NCBI GenBank assembly: GCA_003280575.1 | Contig: QCEN01000003.1 | Location: 124,001 to 188,000 of the forward strand | Length of the DNA stretch: 64,000 nt | Direction: 5' to 3' | Source: Prochlorococcus sp. AG-355-P07 | GTDB lineage: Bacteria > Cyanobacteriota > Cyanobacteriia > PCC-6307 > Cyanobiaceae | Shown: positions 28,543 through 38,076 of the stretch, piece by piece | Numbering within the stretch: the first letter of the stretch is position 1 | Layout of the letters: every line of letters begins with the position of its first letter | Made by a program: the position numbers and the translations under genes | Notes under the pieces: generated by a model | What the model saw: only the letters and a program-made list of their open reading frames with translations | Database searches by the model: none | Told to the model about the DNA's origin: nothing

Positions 28543-28564
28543 TTTGCTTAATTAAAAATATTTA

Positions 28565-30175
28565 ATGTCAAAATTTGTTTTTGTCACCGGAGGAGTAGTT
28601 TCTAGCATTGGCAAAGGAATTGTAGCTGCAAGCTTAGGTAGATTATTAAAGTCTAGAGGATATAGTGTTTCAATATTAAAACTAGATCCATATCTAAATG
28701 TTGATCCAGGCACAATGAGCCCTTTCCAACATGGAGAAGTATTTGTAACCGAAGATGGGGCTGAAACGGATCTAGATTTAGGTCATTATGAAAGATTTAC
28801 TGATACTGCAATGACTAGGTTGAATAGTGTAACAACTGGATCTATTTATCAAGCAGTTATTAATAAAGAAAGAAGAGGTAGTTATAATGGTGGAACGGTG
28901 CAAGTAATACCTCACATAACGGGAGAAATTAGAGAAAGAATTCATAGAGTAGCCGCTAACAGCAATGCAGATATTATTATTACTGAAATTGGTGGAACAG
29001 TTGGTGATATTGAATCTTTACCTTTTTTAGAAGCAATAAGAGAATTCAGAAATGATGTCAAAAAGAATGATGTTGCATACATACACGTAACATTACTTCC
29101 CTACATCAAAACCTCTGGAGAAATAAAAACTAAGCCAACACAACATTCAGTAAAAGAATTAAGATCAATTGGCATTCAGCCAGATTTACTTGTATGCCGA
29201 AGTGATAAATCAATAAATGAAGGACTTAAAAAGAAACTTAGTGGATTTTGTGGTGTAAATATTAATTCAGTAATAGAGGCATTAGACGCAGATAGTATTT
29301 ATTCTGTGCCTCTTGCTTTAAAAAAGGAGGGTTTGTGCAAAGAAACTCTGAAGTATCTTGAACTAGAAGACAAAGAATGTGATTTGAAAAATTGGGAAGC
29401 ACTAATTCACAATCTAAGAAATCCTGGGGATCCAATAAAAGTTGCTCTTGTAGGCAAATATATTGAACTTGGAGATGCATATTTATCTGTAGTTGAAGCT
29501 TTAAGACATGCATGCATTGAAAATAAGGCTTCATTAGATTTACATTGGGTTAGTGCTGAAATGATAGAAAAAGATTCAGCAGAAACTTACTTAAATGAAG
29601 TTGATGCAATTGTGGTACCTGGAGGATTTGGAAATAGAGGAGTTAATGGCAAAATTTCCGCTATAAAATTTGCAAGAGAAAATAAAATTCCTTTTTTAGG
29701 CCTGTGCCTTGGTATGCAATGTGCAGTTATAGAATGGGCAAGAAATGTAGCTAATCTTCCAGATGCATCTAGTTCAGAACTAAACCCAGATACTCCCAAT
29801 CCAGTGATACATTTATTACCAGAACAGGAAGATGTAGTTGATTTAGGTGGGACAATGAGACTTGGAGTTTATCCATGTCGATTGACAAAAAATACAACTG
29901 GAAAAAACTTATATGATGAAGATGTTATTTATGAGAGACATCGGCATAGATACGAATTTAATAATTACTACAAACAAAGTTTTTTAGATTCCGGATACAA
30001 AATTAGTGGTACATCACCAGATGGCAGATTAGTTGAGTTAATTGAGCTAGAAAATCATCCTTACTTCTTAGCTTGTCAATATCATCCTGAGTTTTTATCA
30101 AGACCTGGAAAACCTCATCCTTTATTTCAAGGTTTAATAAAAGCCTCTCAAGAAAAGTTAACTCAATCAAATTAA
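28565..30175 (+). CDS. pyrG: CTP synthase
   Basis: PyrG aminates UTP to CTP with glutamine and ATP. The 536-residue protein has the synthase domain ([20 protein letters not shown], then [20 protein letters not shown]) and the class I glutamine amidotransferase domain with catalytic Cys381 in FLGLCLGMQ and His-Glu in YHPEF. Length is normal. The start is the ATG at 28565. A strong Shine-Dalgarno-like sequence lies 22 bases upstream and is listed separately. The start of queE follows about 26 bases after its stop. Confidence 0.98.
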   Translation: MSKFVFVTGGVVSSIGKGIVAASLGRLLKSRGYSVSILKLDPYLNVDPGTMSPFQHGEVFVTEDGAETDLDLGHYERFTDTAMTRLNSVTTGSIYQAVINKERRGSYNGGTVQVIPHITGEIRERIHRVAANSNADIIITEIGGTVGDIESLPFLEAIREFRNDVKKNDVAYIHVTLLPYIKTSGEIKTKPTQHSVKELRSIGIQPDLLVCRSDKSINEGLKKKLSGFCGVNINSVIEALDADSIYSVPLALKKEGLCKETLKYLELEDKECDLKNWEALIHNLRNPGDPIKVALVGKYIELGDAYLSVVEALRHACIENKASLDLHWVSAEMIEKDSAETYLNEVDAIVVPGGFGNRGVNGKISAIKFARENKIPFLGLCLGMQCAVIEWARNVANLPDASSSELNPDTPNPVIHLLPEQEDVVDLGGTMRLGVYPCRLTKNTTGKNLYDEDVIYERHRHRYEFNNYYKQSFLDSGYKISGTSPDGRLVELIELENHPYFLACQYHPEFLSRPGKPHPLFQGLIKASQEKLTQSN

Positions 30176-30201
30176 TATTATTTATTTTTTTGAATGAAAA
30201 A

Positions 30202-30873
30202 ATGACAAATTTTTTACCCTTAGTTGAACAATTTCATTCATTACAAGGTGAAGGTTATCACGCTGGAAAGAGTGCTTTTTTTGTGAGATTAGCTGGTTGT
30301 AAAGTTGGATGTTCGTGGTGCGATACAAAGAATTCATGGGATGAAAAAAAATACCCCCATATACCAATTGAAAAAATAATAGATCGCATAAAAATTGCTA
30401 GGAGCAAAGGAGCATCTTTTTGCGTTATTACAGGTGGAGAACCTTTACAACATAACTTAGATAATTTTTGCAAAGCCATCAAAAAAATGACGATGGGAGA
30501 AGAACAACACTCAATGAAGATTCATATTGAGACAAGTGGAGTTAATTCGATATCAGGAAGTTATGACTGGATTACTTTATCTCCTAAAAGACACTCACCT
30601 CCAAAAAATTATTTTTTAAAAAACTGTAATGAAATGAAAATAATCATAAATGAAATAAAAGATATTGAATTTGCTATTCAAATAAAAAAAGAGACTTTAA
30701 AGCAATATCAACTCTCAAAAAGCGAAGATGTCTTAAAAAAAGAAGATAAAATTTTTTATTTACAACCAGCATGGAACAATAAGAAGGGGTTTTCACTTGC
30801 TATTGATTTCGTAAAAAATAACCCTGATTGGAAATTAAGCCTTCAAACTCACAAATACTTAAAAATTAAATGA
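30202..30873 (+). CDS. queE: 7-carboxy-7-deazaguanine synthase QueE
   Basis: QueE is a radical SAM enzyme of 7-deazaguanine (queuosine precursor) synthesis: it contracts carboxy-tetrahydropterin to CDG. The protein starts MTNFLPLVEQFHSLQGEG and has the cluster motif C33-x3-C37-x2-C40 in AGCKVGCSWCD, then VITGGEPLQ and HIETSGV. The frame also opens with a TTG at 30190, but the ATG at 30202 is preferred because the family begins close to EQFHSLQGEG. queC follows 6 bases later. GTP cyclohydrolase and QueD would be encoded elsewhere. Confidence 0.93.
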   Translation: MTNFLPLVEQFHSLQGEGYHAGKSAFFVRLAGCKVGCSWCDTKNSWDEKKYPHIPIEKIIDRIKIARSKGASFCVITGGEPLQHNLDNFCKAIKKMTMGEEQHSMKIHIETSGVNSISGSYDWITLSPKRHSPPKNYFLKNCNEMKIIINEIKDIEFAIQIKKETLKQYQLSKSEDVLKKEDKIFYLQPAWNNKKGFSLAIDFVKNNPDWKLSLQTHKYLKIK

Positions 30874-30879
30874 AATCAT

Positions 30880-31548
30880 ATGATTCTTAAAAATAAATCG
30901 ATAGTAGTTTTGTTATCTGGAGGTTTAGATTCTTCTACAGTAACTGGTATCGCAAAAAAATCCGAAGCTAAAATTTTTGGGCTTTCATTTGACTACGGTC
31001 AACGTCATAAAAAAGAATTAAATTCTGCATCAATAATTGCAAAACACTTTGATATCGAAGAATTTAAAATCATTAAGCTTGACTTATCTTTATGGGGAGG
31101 CTCTTCTTTAACTGATACTCAAAAAAATATTCCGATAGAAGGAGTACAAACTAATCAAATTCCTAATACTTATGTTCCTGGGAGAAATACTATATTTATT
31201 TCCGTTGCACTAAGTTACGCCGAAGCAATAGATGCTGATTTTATAGGATTAGGAGTTAATGCACTGGATTATTCTGGTTATCCAGATTGCAGACCTGACT
31301 ATATTAAAAAATTTCAAGAATTAGCAGATTTAGCTAATAAAAGAGGAAGAGAAAATAACCCAATAAAACTTTGGACACCACTATTAGATCTAAATAAAGA
31401 GGAAATTATTAAATTAGCTTTCGATAATCATGTCCCTTTAGATCAAACATGGAGTTGTTATTCAGGAAATTCAAAACCATGCGGTAAATGTGATAGCTGC
31501 AGAATTAGAAATACCGCTTATGAAAATTGGCTCAATAACAAAAAATGA
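30880..31548 (+). CDS. queC: 7-cyano-7-deazaguanine synthase QueC
   Basis: QueC uses ATP and ammonia to convert CDG to preQ0. The 222-residue protein has the PP-loop SGGLDSST at residues 13-20, FDYGQRHKKEL, PGRNTIF and a C-terminal zinc site formed by C193, C201, C204 and C207. It follows queE by 6 bases and overlaps the next gene, pabB, by 4 bases (ATGA). The pairing with queE supports the queuosine pathway. Confidence 0.96.
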   Translation: MILKNKSIVVLLSGGLDSSTVTGIAKKSEAKIFGLSFDYGQRHKKELNSASIIAKHFDIEEFKIIKLDLSLWGGSSLTDTQKNIPIEGVQTNQIPNTYVPGRNTIFISVALSYAEAIDADFIGLGVNALDYSGYPDCRPDYIKKFQELADLANKRGRENNPIKLWTPLLDLNKEEIIKLAFDNHVPLDQTWSCYSGNSKPCGKCDSCRIRNTAYENWLNNKK

Positions 31549-32864
31549 AAATAAAAAAAATAATTCTAGAAAAATGGATAGATCCAGCACTGATTACGCA
31601 TCATTTAACAGGCAAATTCGGCGATAAAGGATTAGCTTGGCTAGACAGTGATGGTGGAGACAATGGGGAATGGTCAATAATAGGAATTAAACCTAAAAAA
31701 ACAATTCAATCAAGAGATATCAATAACTTAGACAAAACTAATAATCCCTTTAACAATTTAAAAAATATCGAAAAAGGATTTTGGATCGGATGGTTAAGTT
31801 ATGAAGCTGGTGTTTATATAGAACCAAAAAACCCATGGCGACAAACTAATATGGCAACTTTATGGATTGCATCATATGATCCAATCATTAAATGTAATTT
31901 AATAAAAAAAGAAATAATTATCGAAGGCACAAACTCATCTGAACTATTGAAATATAAAAATATAATCAACAATATAAAAACTATTGAAGAAGAAAAAATT
32001 ATTAAAACAAATTTGAATTTTGATTTTTCAAAAATTAATTTGGACGAAATTACCGAAAAATTTCAGAAAAATATTTTTGAATTGAAAAAATTAATCTCCC
32101 TAGGGGATTTATTTCAAGCAAACTTAACAACTAAATGCGAAATTGAATCTTCCAAAAACTATAATCCTCTAGATATTTATTTAAAAATAAGAAGGAAATT
32201 AAGAGCTCCCTTTGGAGGAATAATAATAAATAATAATGATAATTATAAAGAGGCGGTATTATCTACCTCGCCAGAAAGATTTATAAAAATAGATAATAAA
32301 AATTTTGTAGAATCAAGACCTATCAAAGGAACTAGATCCAGAGATAAGGATTTCAGTCAAGACGCACTTAATGCTATCGATTTAATAACTAACGAAAAAG
32401 ATAGAGCCGAAAATATTATGATTGTTGATCTAATAAGAAATGATTTAAGTAAAGTTTGCGAAACAGGAAGTATTATGGTGCCAGAAATATTAAAACTTGA
32501 AAGTTTCTTAAAAGTTCATCATCTAACTTCAGTAATCAGAGGCAAATTAAAAAAAGACAAAGACTGGATAGATTTACTAAAAGCTTGTTGGCCTGGGGGT
32601 TCCATAACTGGAGCACCTAAATTAAGATCATGCCAGAGACTTTTTGAATTAGAAGAATGTGAACGAGGACCATACTGTGGCTCATTTTTAAAGGTTGATT
32701 GGGATGGAGAGTTTGACAGCAATATACTAATAAGATCATTTTTAATTAAAGACAAAAAAATTAATGTATATGCTGGTTGCGGAATAGTTATTGACTCAAA
32801 CCCTGAAGAGGAAACTGATGAACTAAAGTGGAAACTTTTACCGTTAATTGATTCACTAAAATGA
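31545..32864 (+). CDS. pabB: Aminodeoxychorismate synthase component I (PabB-like)
   Basis: PabB converts chorismate and ammonia to 4-amino-4-deoxychorismate, the precursor of the p-aminobenzoate part of folate. The 439-residue chorismate-binding protein has the diagnostic SRPIKGTRSR motif (PIKGT favours PabB; anthranilate synthase usually has PIAGT) and PGGSITGAPKLRSCQ. No glutamine amidotransferase domain is fused, so a PabA/TrpG subunit must be encoded elsewhere. It overlaps queC (ATGA) and pabC (ATGA), giving tight translational coupling. Confidence 0.9.
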   Translation: MKIKKIILEKWIDPALITHHLTGKFGDKGLAWLDSDGGDNGEWSIIGIKPKKTIQSRDINNLDKTNNPFNNLKNIEKGFWIGWLSYEAGVYIEPKNPWRQTNMATLWIASYDPIIKCNLIKKEIIIEGTNSSELLKYKNIINNIKTIEEEKIIKTNLNFDFSKINLDEITEKFQKNIFELKKLISLGDLFQANLTTKCEIESSKNYNPLDIYLKIRRKLRAPFGGIIINNNDNYKEAVLSTSPERFIKIDNKNFVESRPIKGTRSRDKDFSQDALNAIDLITNEKDRAENIMIVDLIRNDLSKVCETGSIMVPEILKLESFLKVHHLTSVIRGKLKKDKDWIDLLKACWPGGSITGAPKLRSCQRLFELEECERGPYCGSFLKVDWDGEFDSNILIRSFLIKDKKINVYAGCGIVIDSNPEEETDELKWKLLPLIDSLK

Positions 32865-33688
32865 TTGAAACATTAGGCTGGCACAAGGATCAATGGTTAG
32901 ATATTAATAGAATTTTTATTTCTGCTAATAATAGAGGATTAAAATTTGCTGATGGTATATTTGAAACAATTTTAATAAAGGAAAACAAACCTGTTCTTTT
33001 TGATGAACATCTGAAAAGGTTTGAAAAAAGCAGCAAAATTTTAAATATTCATCTCAAAATAAATAAATTAACTTTGAGACAACTTATTCATGATGGAATT
33101 AGAAAGTTATCGCTTAAGAATGATCAATTTGCTTCAGTAAGAATAAACTATAGTCGAGGAACTAATAAAGGTCGAACACTAACAATTGATAGCACTTCAA
33201 AGACAAAAGATTTAGATAATTTATGGCTTGAATTCTATAGAATCAAACCGAATTTTAATCCGATAAGCGTTTTAATTAGTCAAACGGAAAAAATAAATGA
33301 ATTCAGTCTTATAAGTAAATGCAAAACATTTTCATATAATCAGGCAATACAAGTTTTGACGGAAGCTAATGAAAAATCATTTGATGATTCTATCCTGTTG
33401 AATACGTCAGGTGAACTTTGTTGTGGAAGTACATTTAATCTTCTAATTAAAAGAAATAATCAATGGATAACTCCTAGAAAAGAGAGCGGCTGTTTGGAGG
33501 GGATTATGGTTTCAAAAGCTTTAAAATTGAAAATTGTAAAAGAAGAATTAATTCCTCCAAAATTTAAAAATGATGACATAATAGTTGCAATTAATAGCTT
33601 ATCTTGCAGACAAATTAATCAAGTTAATGATTTAAAGCTTAAACCTAAATTCGATCCAATTTACTTTTGGGATTTATTATATAGTTGA
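32861..33688 (+). CDS. pabC: Aminodeoxychorismate lyase (PabC-like, class IV PLP enzyme)
   Basis: PabC removes pyruvate from aminodeoxychorismate to yield p-aminobenzoate. The 275-residue class IV PLP protein has the N-terminal GLKFADGIFETI, the probable Schiff-base lysine K155 in CKTFSYNQAI and LLNTSGELCCGSTFNLL. The family also contains branched-chain and D-amino acid aminotransferases, but the direct coupling to pabB by a 4-base overlap supports PabC. Its last 28 bases overlap the convergent cobA gene. Confidence 0.87.
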   Translation: MIETLGWHKDQWLDINRIFISANNRGLKFADGIFETILIKENKPVLFDEHLKRFEKSSKILNIHLKINKLTLRQLIHDGIRKLSLKNDQFASVRINYSRGTNKGRTLTIDSTSKTKDLDNLWLEFYRIKPNFNPISVLISQTEKINEFSLISKCKTFSYNQAIQVLTEANEKSFDDSILLNTSGELCCGSTFNLLIKRNNQWITPRKESGCLEGIMVSKALKLKIVKEELIPPKFKNDDIIVAINSLSCRQINQVNDLKLKPKFDPIYFWDLLYS

Positions 33689-34482
33689 ACTTTATTAATA
33701 TCTGGTAAATAGACATCAGATACTTTAGTTATATTGTTATTGACCTTAAATTCAACAATTTTTCCAATAATGATAATTGATGGAGCTAAAAATTCTTTAT
33801 CTTTGATTTTATCTGGGAGATTATACAATTTCTCTATAAAACATTTTTGATTTTTCAAAGTAGCTTCCTGGATTACAGCACATTTTGTATCCTTACATAA
33901 GCCGCCTAAAATTAATTCCCTTACAATAAATTCAATATTTTTTATACCCATAAATATGACTAAGCTATCTGAAGATTTAGCTAAATCTCTCCAATTAACG
34001 GTCTTTTTATCCTTACCAACATGCTCATGCCCAGTTACGAAAGTTACAGAACTGGCAGCATCTCTATGAGTCAGTGGAATACCAAAATATGTGGGAGCAG
34101 CTATACCGGAAGTAATCCCAGGCACTATTTCAACTGAAACTCCATTTTCTTCTAAAAACGATACTTCTTCACCACCCCTAGAAAAGACAAAGGGATCTCC
34201 CCCTTTAAGCCTTACAACATTTTTGCCTTCTTTTGCCAATTTCAAAATAAGAGCATTAGTTTCAGCCTGAGGCACAGAACACTTCCCAGCTCTTTTGCCT
34301 ACATGGAAAATTTCTGTATTTTTTCCTGCCTCTTTTGTTATTTCATCTGGGATTAAAGCATCATGAACTAATGCATCACAACTTTTTATTAGGCGTAAAG
34401 CTTTAAGAGTTAAAAGCTCAGGATCTCCAGGACCTGCTCCAACTAAATAAACAATGCCGGGCACAATAATCTCCATTAACAA
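33661..34482 (-). CDS. cobA: Uroporphyrinogen-III C-methyltransferase
   Basis: CobA (SUMT) adds two methyl groups from SAM to uroporphyrinogen III, giving precorrin-2, the branch point to cobalamin and siroheme. The 273-residue protein has VYLVGAGPGDPELLTLKA, VRLKGGDPFVFSRGGEE, and GITSGIAAPTYFGIPLTHR. It is a single-domain enzyme, without the CysG dehydrogenase domain. The start may be codon 1 (34482) or the Met at codon 3. It is convergent with pabC, overlapping by 28 bases, and divergent from the MFS gene with only 24 bases between. Confidence 0.95.
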   Translation of the reverse strand: MLMEIIVPGIVYLVGAGPGDPELLTLKALRLIKSCDALVHDALIPDEITKEAGKNTEIFHVGKRAGKCSVPQAETNALILKLAKEGKNVVRLKGGDPFVFSRGGEEVSFLEENGVSVEIVPGITSGIAAPTYFGIPLTHRDAASSVTFVTGHEHVGKDKKTVNWRDLAKSSDSLVIFMGIKNIEFIVRELILGGLCKDTKCAVIQEATLKNQKCFIEKLYNLPDKIKDKEFLAPSIIIIGKIVEFKVNNNITKVSDVYLPDINKVQLYNKSQK

Positions 34483-34506
34483 GTATGGTAGTAGAAGTTA
34501 ATCGCA

Positions 34507-35790
34507 ATGAAGGTAAATATTGTGAAAGAAAGTTTATTAAAACCAAATAAAAAATTTACTCTCCTTAGTGCGTTTATCACTCTTCTTAATGATCGTTTAA
34601 GTGAAAGTATACTTTTACCTATATTACCCTCTTTTGTTTTACTTTTTGACTCTAAAGCAAGTACATATGGTTTATTATCATGCACCTACCAATTAGCTCA
34701 ATTTACAGCTTCTCCTTTTATAGGACTTATGAGTGATAGATATGGAAGGAGACCTGTCACTCTTTTTTGTATTACTGGTTCAGTAATAGGAATATCAATA
34801 TTATCTTTTACAGTTCTTTTTAATTGGTCAAATTCAATAGCCTCTATACCGTTATTTTTATTATTTTTAGCGAGATTAATAGATGGTTTAAGTGGGGGTA
34901 CTGCAGCTACTGCAACAACAATTCTTGCAGATATTTCAAGCCCTGAAAAAAGAGCAAAAACATTTGGTATTATTGGTGTAGCTTTTGGTTTGAGTTTTTT
35001 CTTGGGTAATATTTTTGTTGTAATTTTTGCAAAAAATACAAATAATAATTTTATTATTCCAGTTTTGATAGCCTCAATCATTCCAATAATAAATTTCCTC
35101 CTTGTATTTTTTTACCTACCAGAAACCAAGCCTAATAGTTACTCAAATAAATCAAAAACTATTTTAAAAAACCCTTTAAAAGAGCTATTTAAAGTTTTCA
35201 AAGAAGAAAAGATTAAAAAATTATCATTAGCTTTTTTTATTTACTTTATCGCTTTTACTGGACTGACCAATATCCTTATATTTTTCCTTCAAGAATCATT
35301 AAACTGGACTACCAAAGCATCAAGTGGAACTCTTGTTCTAGTAGGAATAATTGCAATTATCGTTCAAGGAGGACTAATAGGGCCTCTTGTAAAGCAATTT
35401 GGCGAAATGCGATTAACACTTATCGGATCAGGCTTCATTCTTTTGGCATGTACTCTTTTAATAACTGCTCCAAAAGAAAATGCTACATTTAATATTTATT
35501 CAGCCGTTTCATTTTTAGCTGTTGGGGCAGGGTTAATTACGCCCACATTAAGAGCACTAATATCAAAAAAATTAGACGTTGATAAACAAGGATCAATTTT
35601 AAGTAACCTTCAAGGTCTACAGAGTCTTGGAGGAGTTTTAGGAATTGCAATGGCAGGAAAGGTTTATGATAGTTTTGGTCCTAAATCACCTTTTATAGCT
35701 GGTTCCGTTATCTTACTTTTAATGATATACCTTATTTCAGAGGGTAAAAATAATAATTCTTTTATAAATCAAAAATCAAAAGTTTTTTAA
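34507..35790 (+). CDS. MFS transporter, TetA/multidrug-like
   Basis: This 427-residue protein has about 12 hydrophobic segments and the MFS motif A GLMSDRYGRRPVTLF between helices 2 and 3. ARLIDGLSGGTAATATTILA (helix 4) resembles drug:H+ antiporters of the DHA1/TetA group. The substrate cannot be read from sequence, so annotation should stay at family level. It diverges from cobA with a 24-base gap and shares one base with the ppk start (35790), so it is probably cotranscribed with ppk. Confidence 0.9.
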   Translation: MKVNIVKESLLKPNKKFTLLSAFITLLNDRLSESILLPILPSFVLLFDSKASTYGLLSCTYQLAQFTASPFIGLMSDRYGRRPVTLFCITGSVIGISILSFTVLFNWSNSIASIPLFLLFLARLIDGLSGGTAATATTILADISSPEKRAKTFGIIGVAFGLSFFLGNIFVVIFAKNTNNNFIIPVLIASIIPIINFLLVFFYLPETKPNSYSNKSKTILKNPLKELFKVFKEEKIKKLSLAFFIYFIAFTGLTNILIFFLQESLNWTTKASSGTLVLVGIIAIIVQGGLIGPLVKQFGEMRLTLIGSGFILLACTLLITAPKENATFNIYSAVSFLAVGAGLITPTLRALISKKLDVDKQGSILSNLQGLQSLGGVLGIAMAGKVYDSFGPKSPFIAGSVILLLMIYLISEGKNNNSFINQKSKVF

Positions 35791-37868
35791 TGAAAAGCCA
35801 GGCTGATGTTTTTATTAATAGAGAATTAAGTTGGATTGAATTCAATAAAAGAGTACTCCTAACTGGTATGGAAAAAGAGTACAAAATCCTAGATAAAGTG
35901 AAATTTTGTTCAATTTTTAGTAATAATCTTGATGAGTTTTTTATGGTGAGGGTAGCTTCACTAAAGGCTCAAGTTGAAGCAGAAATTACTAAAAAAAGTA
36001 TTGACGGACTTACCCCAAAAGAGCAATTAACTAAAATCAATCATGAAATAAAAAAATTAATTACCCTTCAAGAAAATTATGTTAATAATGAATTAAATAA
36101 TGAATTAAAAGAAAAAGGTGTAATTTTAAAAAAATATAACGACCTAAGTGAAAATCAAAGAAATTGGTGTAATAACTTCTTTACTACATCTATTTTCCCT
36201 TTATTAACTCCATTAGTTGTTGATCCAGCACATCCATTTCCATTTATAAGTAATTTAAGTCTAAACATAGCGGCTTTAATAAAAGATAAGGAAGGTTCTA
36301 AAAATCAGTTTGTAAGAATAAAAATACCAACAAAAAATATAAACCGATTTATACAAATTCCCAATGAAATTATTCAACATAGTAATGAAAATCGCCACTT
36401 TTTCATAAGTGTTGAAGATTTAATTGGGAATAATATAAATACTTTATTTAACGGAATGGAATGTATAAATTACTCTTTTTTTAGAGTAACAAGAGATGCA
36501 GATTTAGAATTAAAAGAACTTGAAGCTGATGATCTGCTTTTAGCAGTTGAACAAAGTTTGCAAAAGAGAAGATTAGGTGGTGACGTAGTTAGATTAGAAG
36601 TGAAGTCTGATATGCCAAAAAACATTCTAAAATTACTTATTGAAAGTATATCGATACAGGAAGAATATATATACTTTTGCAAAAGTTTATTAGGCCTAGA
36701 CGATTTAAATCAGCTAACAAAAATTAATAGAGATGATTTAAAAGAAAATCTTTTAGTTGGGAAAACTCACCCACAATTAAAAAATTTAGATTTACCTTCA
36801 AACAAAAACCTCAATTCTATTTTCAAGATACTCAGAAAAAAAAATATTCTACTCCATCATCCATATGACTTGTTTAAAACTTCAGTTGAAGAATTTATAA
36901 ACAGAGCAGCTGATGATCCACTTGTAATGGCTATAAAAATAACTTTGTATCGAGTTTCTAAGGATTCTCCTATCATTTCAGCCTTAATGAGAGCTGCAGA
37001 AAATGGAAAAGAAGTAATGACTCTTGTGGAACTAAAAGCAAGATTTGATGAAGACAATAATATTCAATGGGCAAAACAACTTGAACAAGCTGGAATTCAT
37101 GTCGTTTATGGAATCATAGGATTTAAAACACATACAAAAATTGCCTTAATAGTAAGAAAAGAAAAGGGGCGGTTAAGAAATTATTTTCATATTGGAACGG
37201 GAAATTATAACTCTAATACTTCTAGGTTTTATACAGATTTAGGATTACTTTCTACAGACCCTGATATTGCATCAGATTTACTTGAGTTATTTAATTACTT
37301 GTCAGGATTTTCTAAACAAACAAAATATCAAAAGTTATTGGTTTCTCCCTCATCCATGAGAGAAAAGTTTATATTTCTCATAAAAAGAGAAATTCAAAAT
37401 GCAGAAAAAGGTAAAAAAGCAGAAATAATTGCAAAAATGAATTCTTTAGTAGACCCAGAAATAATTAAACTTCTTTATTTAGCTTCTGATTCAGGTGTAA
37501 AAATTTGTCTTATCGTTAGAGGTATTTGTTGCTTATATCCCCAAAGAAAAAATTTAAGTGAAAATATTAAAGTCATTAGTATTATTGGGCATTTTCTTGA
37601 ACACTCAAGAATTTTTTGGTTTTATAATAACGGTGATAATGAGGTTTTTATTGGAAGTGCAGATTGGATGAGAAGAAATCTTGATAGAAGAATAGAAGCT
37701 GTTACTCCAATAGAGGATTATGAATTGAAATCAAAAATATACTCGCTTTTACAAACCTACATTAAAGATGATTACTTTTCTTGGATAATGAAAGAAGATG
37801 GTTCTTATTCGAAATATAAATTAAATTCCTCGGATAATCGTTCGCAAATTGACTTAATAGAAAAATAA
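35790..37868 (+). CDS. ppk: Polyphosphate kinase
   Basis: Ppk reversibly builds polyphosphate from ATP through a phosphohistidine. The 692-residue PPK1-type protein has the N-terminal domain (FINRELSWIEFNKRVL, DEFFMVRVASLKAQVEAE) and the catalytic domains with MTLVELKARFDEDNNI and the probable phosphoacceptor H467 in NYFHIGTGNYN. GSADWMRRNLDRRIE lies toward the C-terminus. The gene starts at the stop codon of the MFS gene (shared A). Polyphosphate storage suits a phosphate-limited habitat. Confidence 0.96.
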   Translation: MKSQADVFINRELSWIEFNKRVLLTGMEKEYKILDKVKFCSIFSNNLDEFFMVRVASLKAQVEAEITKKSIDGLTPKEQLTKINHEIKKLITLQENYVNNELNNELKEKGVILKKYNDLSENQRNWCNNFFTTSIFPLLTPLVVDPAHPFPFISNLSLNIAALIKDKEGSKNQFVRIKIPTKNINRFIQIPNEIIQHSNENRHFFISVEDLIGNNINTLFNGMECINYSFFRVTRDADLELKELEADDLLLAVEQSLQKRRLGGDVVRLEVKSDMPKNILKLLIESISIQEEYIYFCKSLLGLDDLNQLTKINRDDLKENLLVGKTHPQLKNLDLPSNKNLNSIFKILRKKNILLHHPYDLFKTSVEEFINRAADDPLVMAIKITLYRVSKDSPIISALMRAAENGKEVMTLVELKARFDEDNNIQWAKQLEQAGIHVVYGIIGFKTHTKIALIVRKEKGRLRNYFHIGTGNYNSNTSRFYTDLGLLSTDPDIASDLLELFNYLSGFSKQTKYQKLLVSPSSMREKFIFLIKREIQNAEKGKKAEIIAKMNSLVDPEIIKLLYLASDSGVKICLIVRGICCLYPQRKNLSENIKVISIIGHFLEHSRIFWFYNNGDNEVFIGSADWMRRNLDRRIEAVTPIEDYELKSKIYSLLQTYIKDDYFSWIMKEDGSYSKYKLNSSDNRSQIDLIEK

Positions 37869-37885
37869 AAATAATATTTATTTTT
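37867..37885 (+). terminator. A/T hairpin after ppk
   Basis: AAAAATAA-TAT-TTATTTTT forms a perfect 8-bp stem with a 3-base loop, beginning in the last bases of the ppk stop codon, with a T-rich 3' arm. All pairs are A-T, so the hairpin is weak. A terminator is plausible at the end of ppk, before the 200-base gap upstream of the sigma factor gene. Confidence 0.35.
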
Positions 37886-38073
37886 ATAACATTTAAAAAA
37901 ATACTTAATATTTTAAATTTTTTTTAATTTTTATAAATCCCACTCATATCAATGGATTTCAAGAAATAGGCTTTAAAAACAAATTTTTTGTCTTTAAAAT
38001 TTCAACGTAAAAGTAGTTTTTATTTCGATTTCAGTGCTAGCTTTTTAAAAAATCCATTATTTAGGAGGCCAGG
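37869..38073. promoter_or_regulatory. 205-base gap upstream of the sigma factor gene
   Basis: This gap holds no convincing open frame on either strand. Its left part is almost pure A/T. Its right part contains the sequence leading to a strong ribosome binding site. The promoter of the sigma factor gene should be here, but I cannot choose a -10/-35 pair with confidence. Confidence 0.35.
38063..38068 (+). promoter_or_regulatory. Strong ribosome binding site of the sigma factor gene
   Basis: AGGAGG lies 8 bases before the ATG at 38077 and 5 before the GTG at 38074. The spacing favours the ATG as the true start. A full AGGAGG is exceptional in this window, where most genes have no recognisable Shine-Dalgarno, so this gene may be efficiently translated. 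Confidence 0.6.
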
Positions 38074-38076
38074 GTG

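Noticed and set aside
28544-28555. Three-codon leader peptide (TTG CTT AAT TAA) after the strong Shine-Dalgarno before pyrG
   Set aside because: The spacer is 1 base, too short for normal initiation. Kept only as part of the orphan-site observation.
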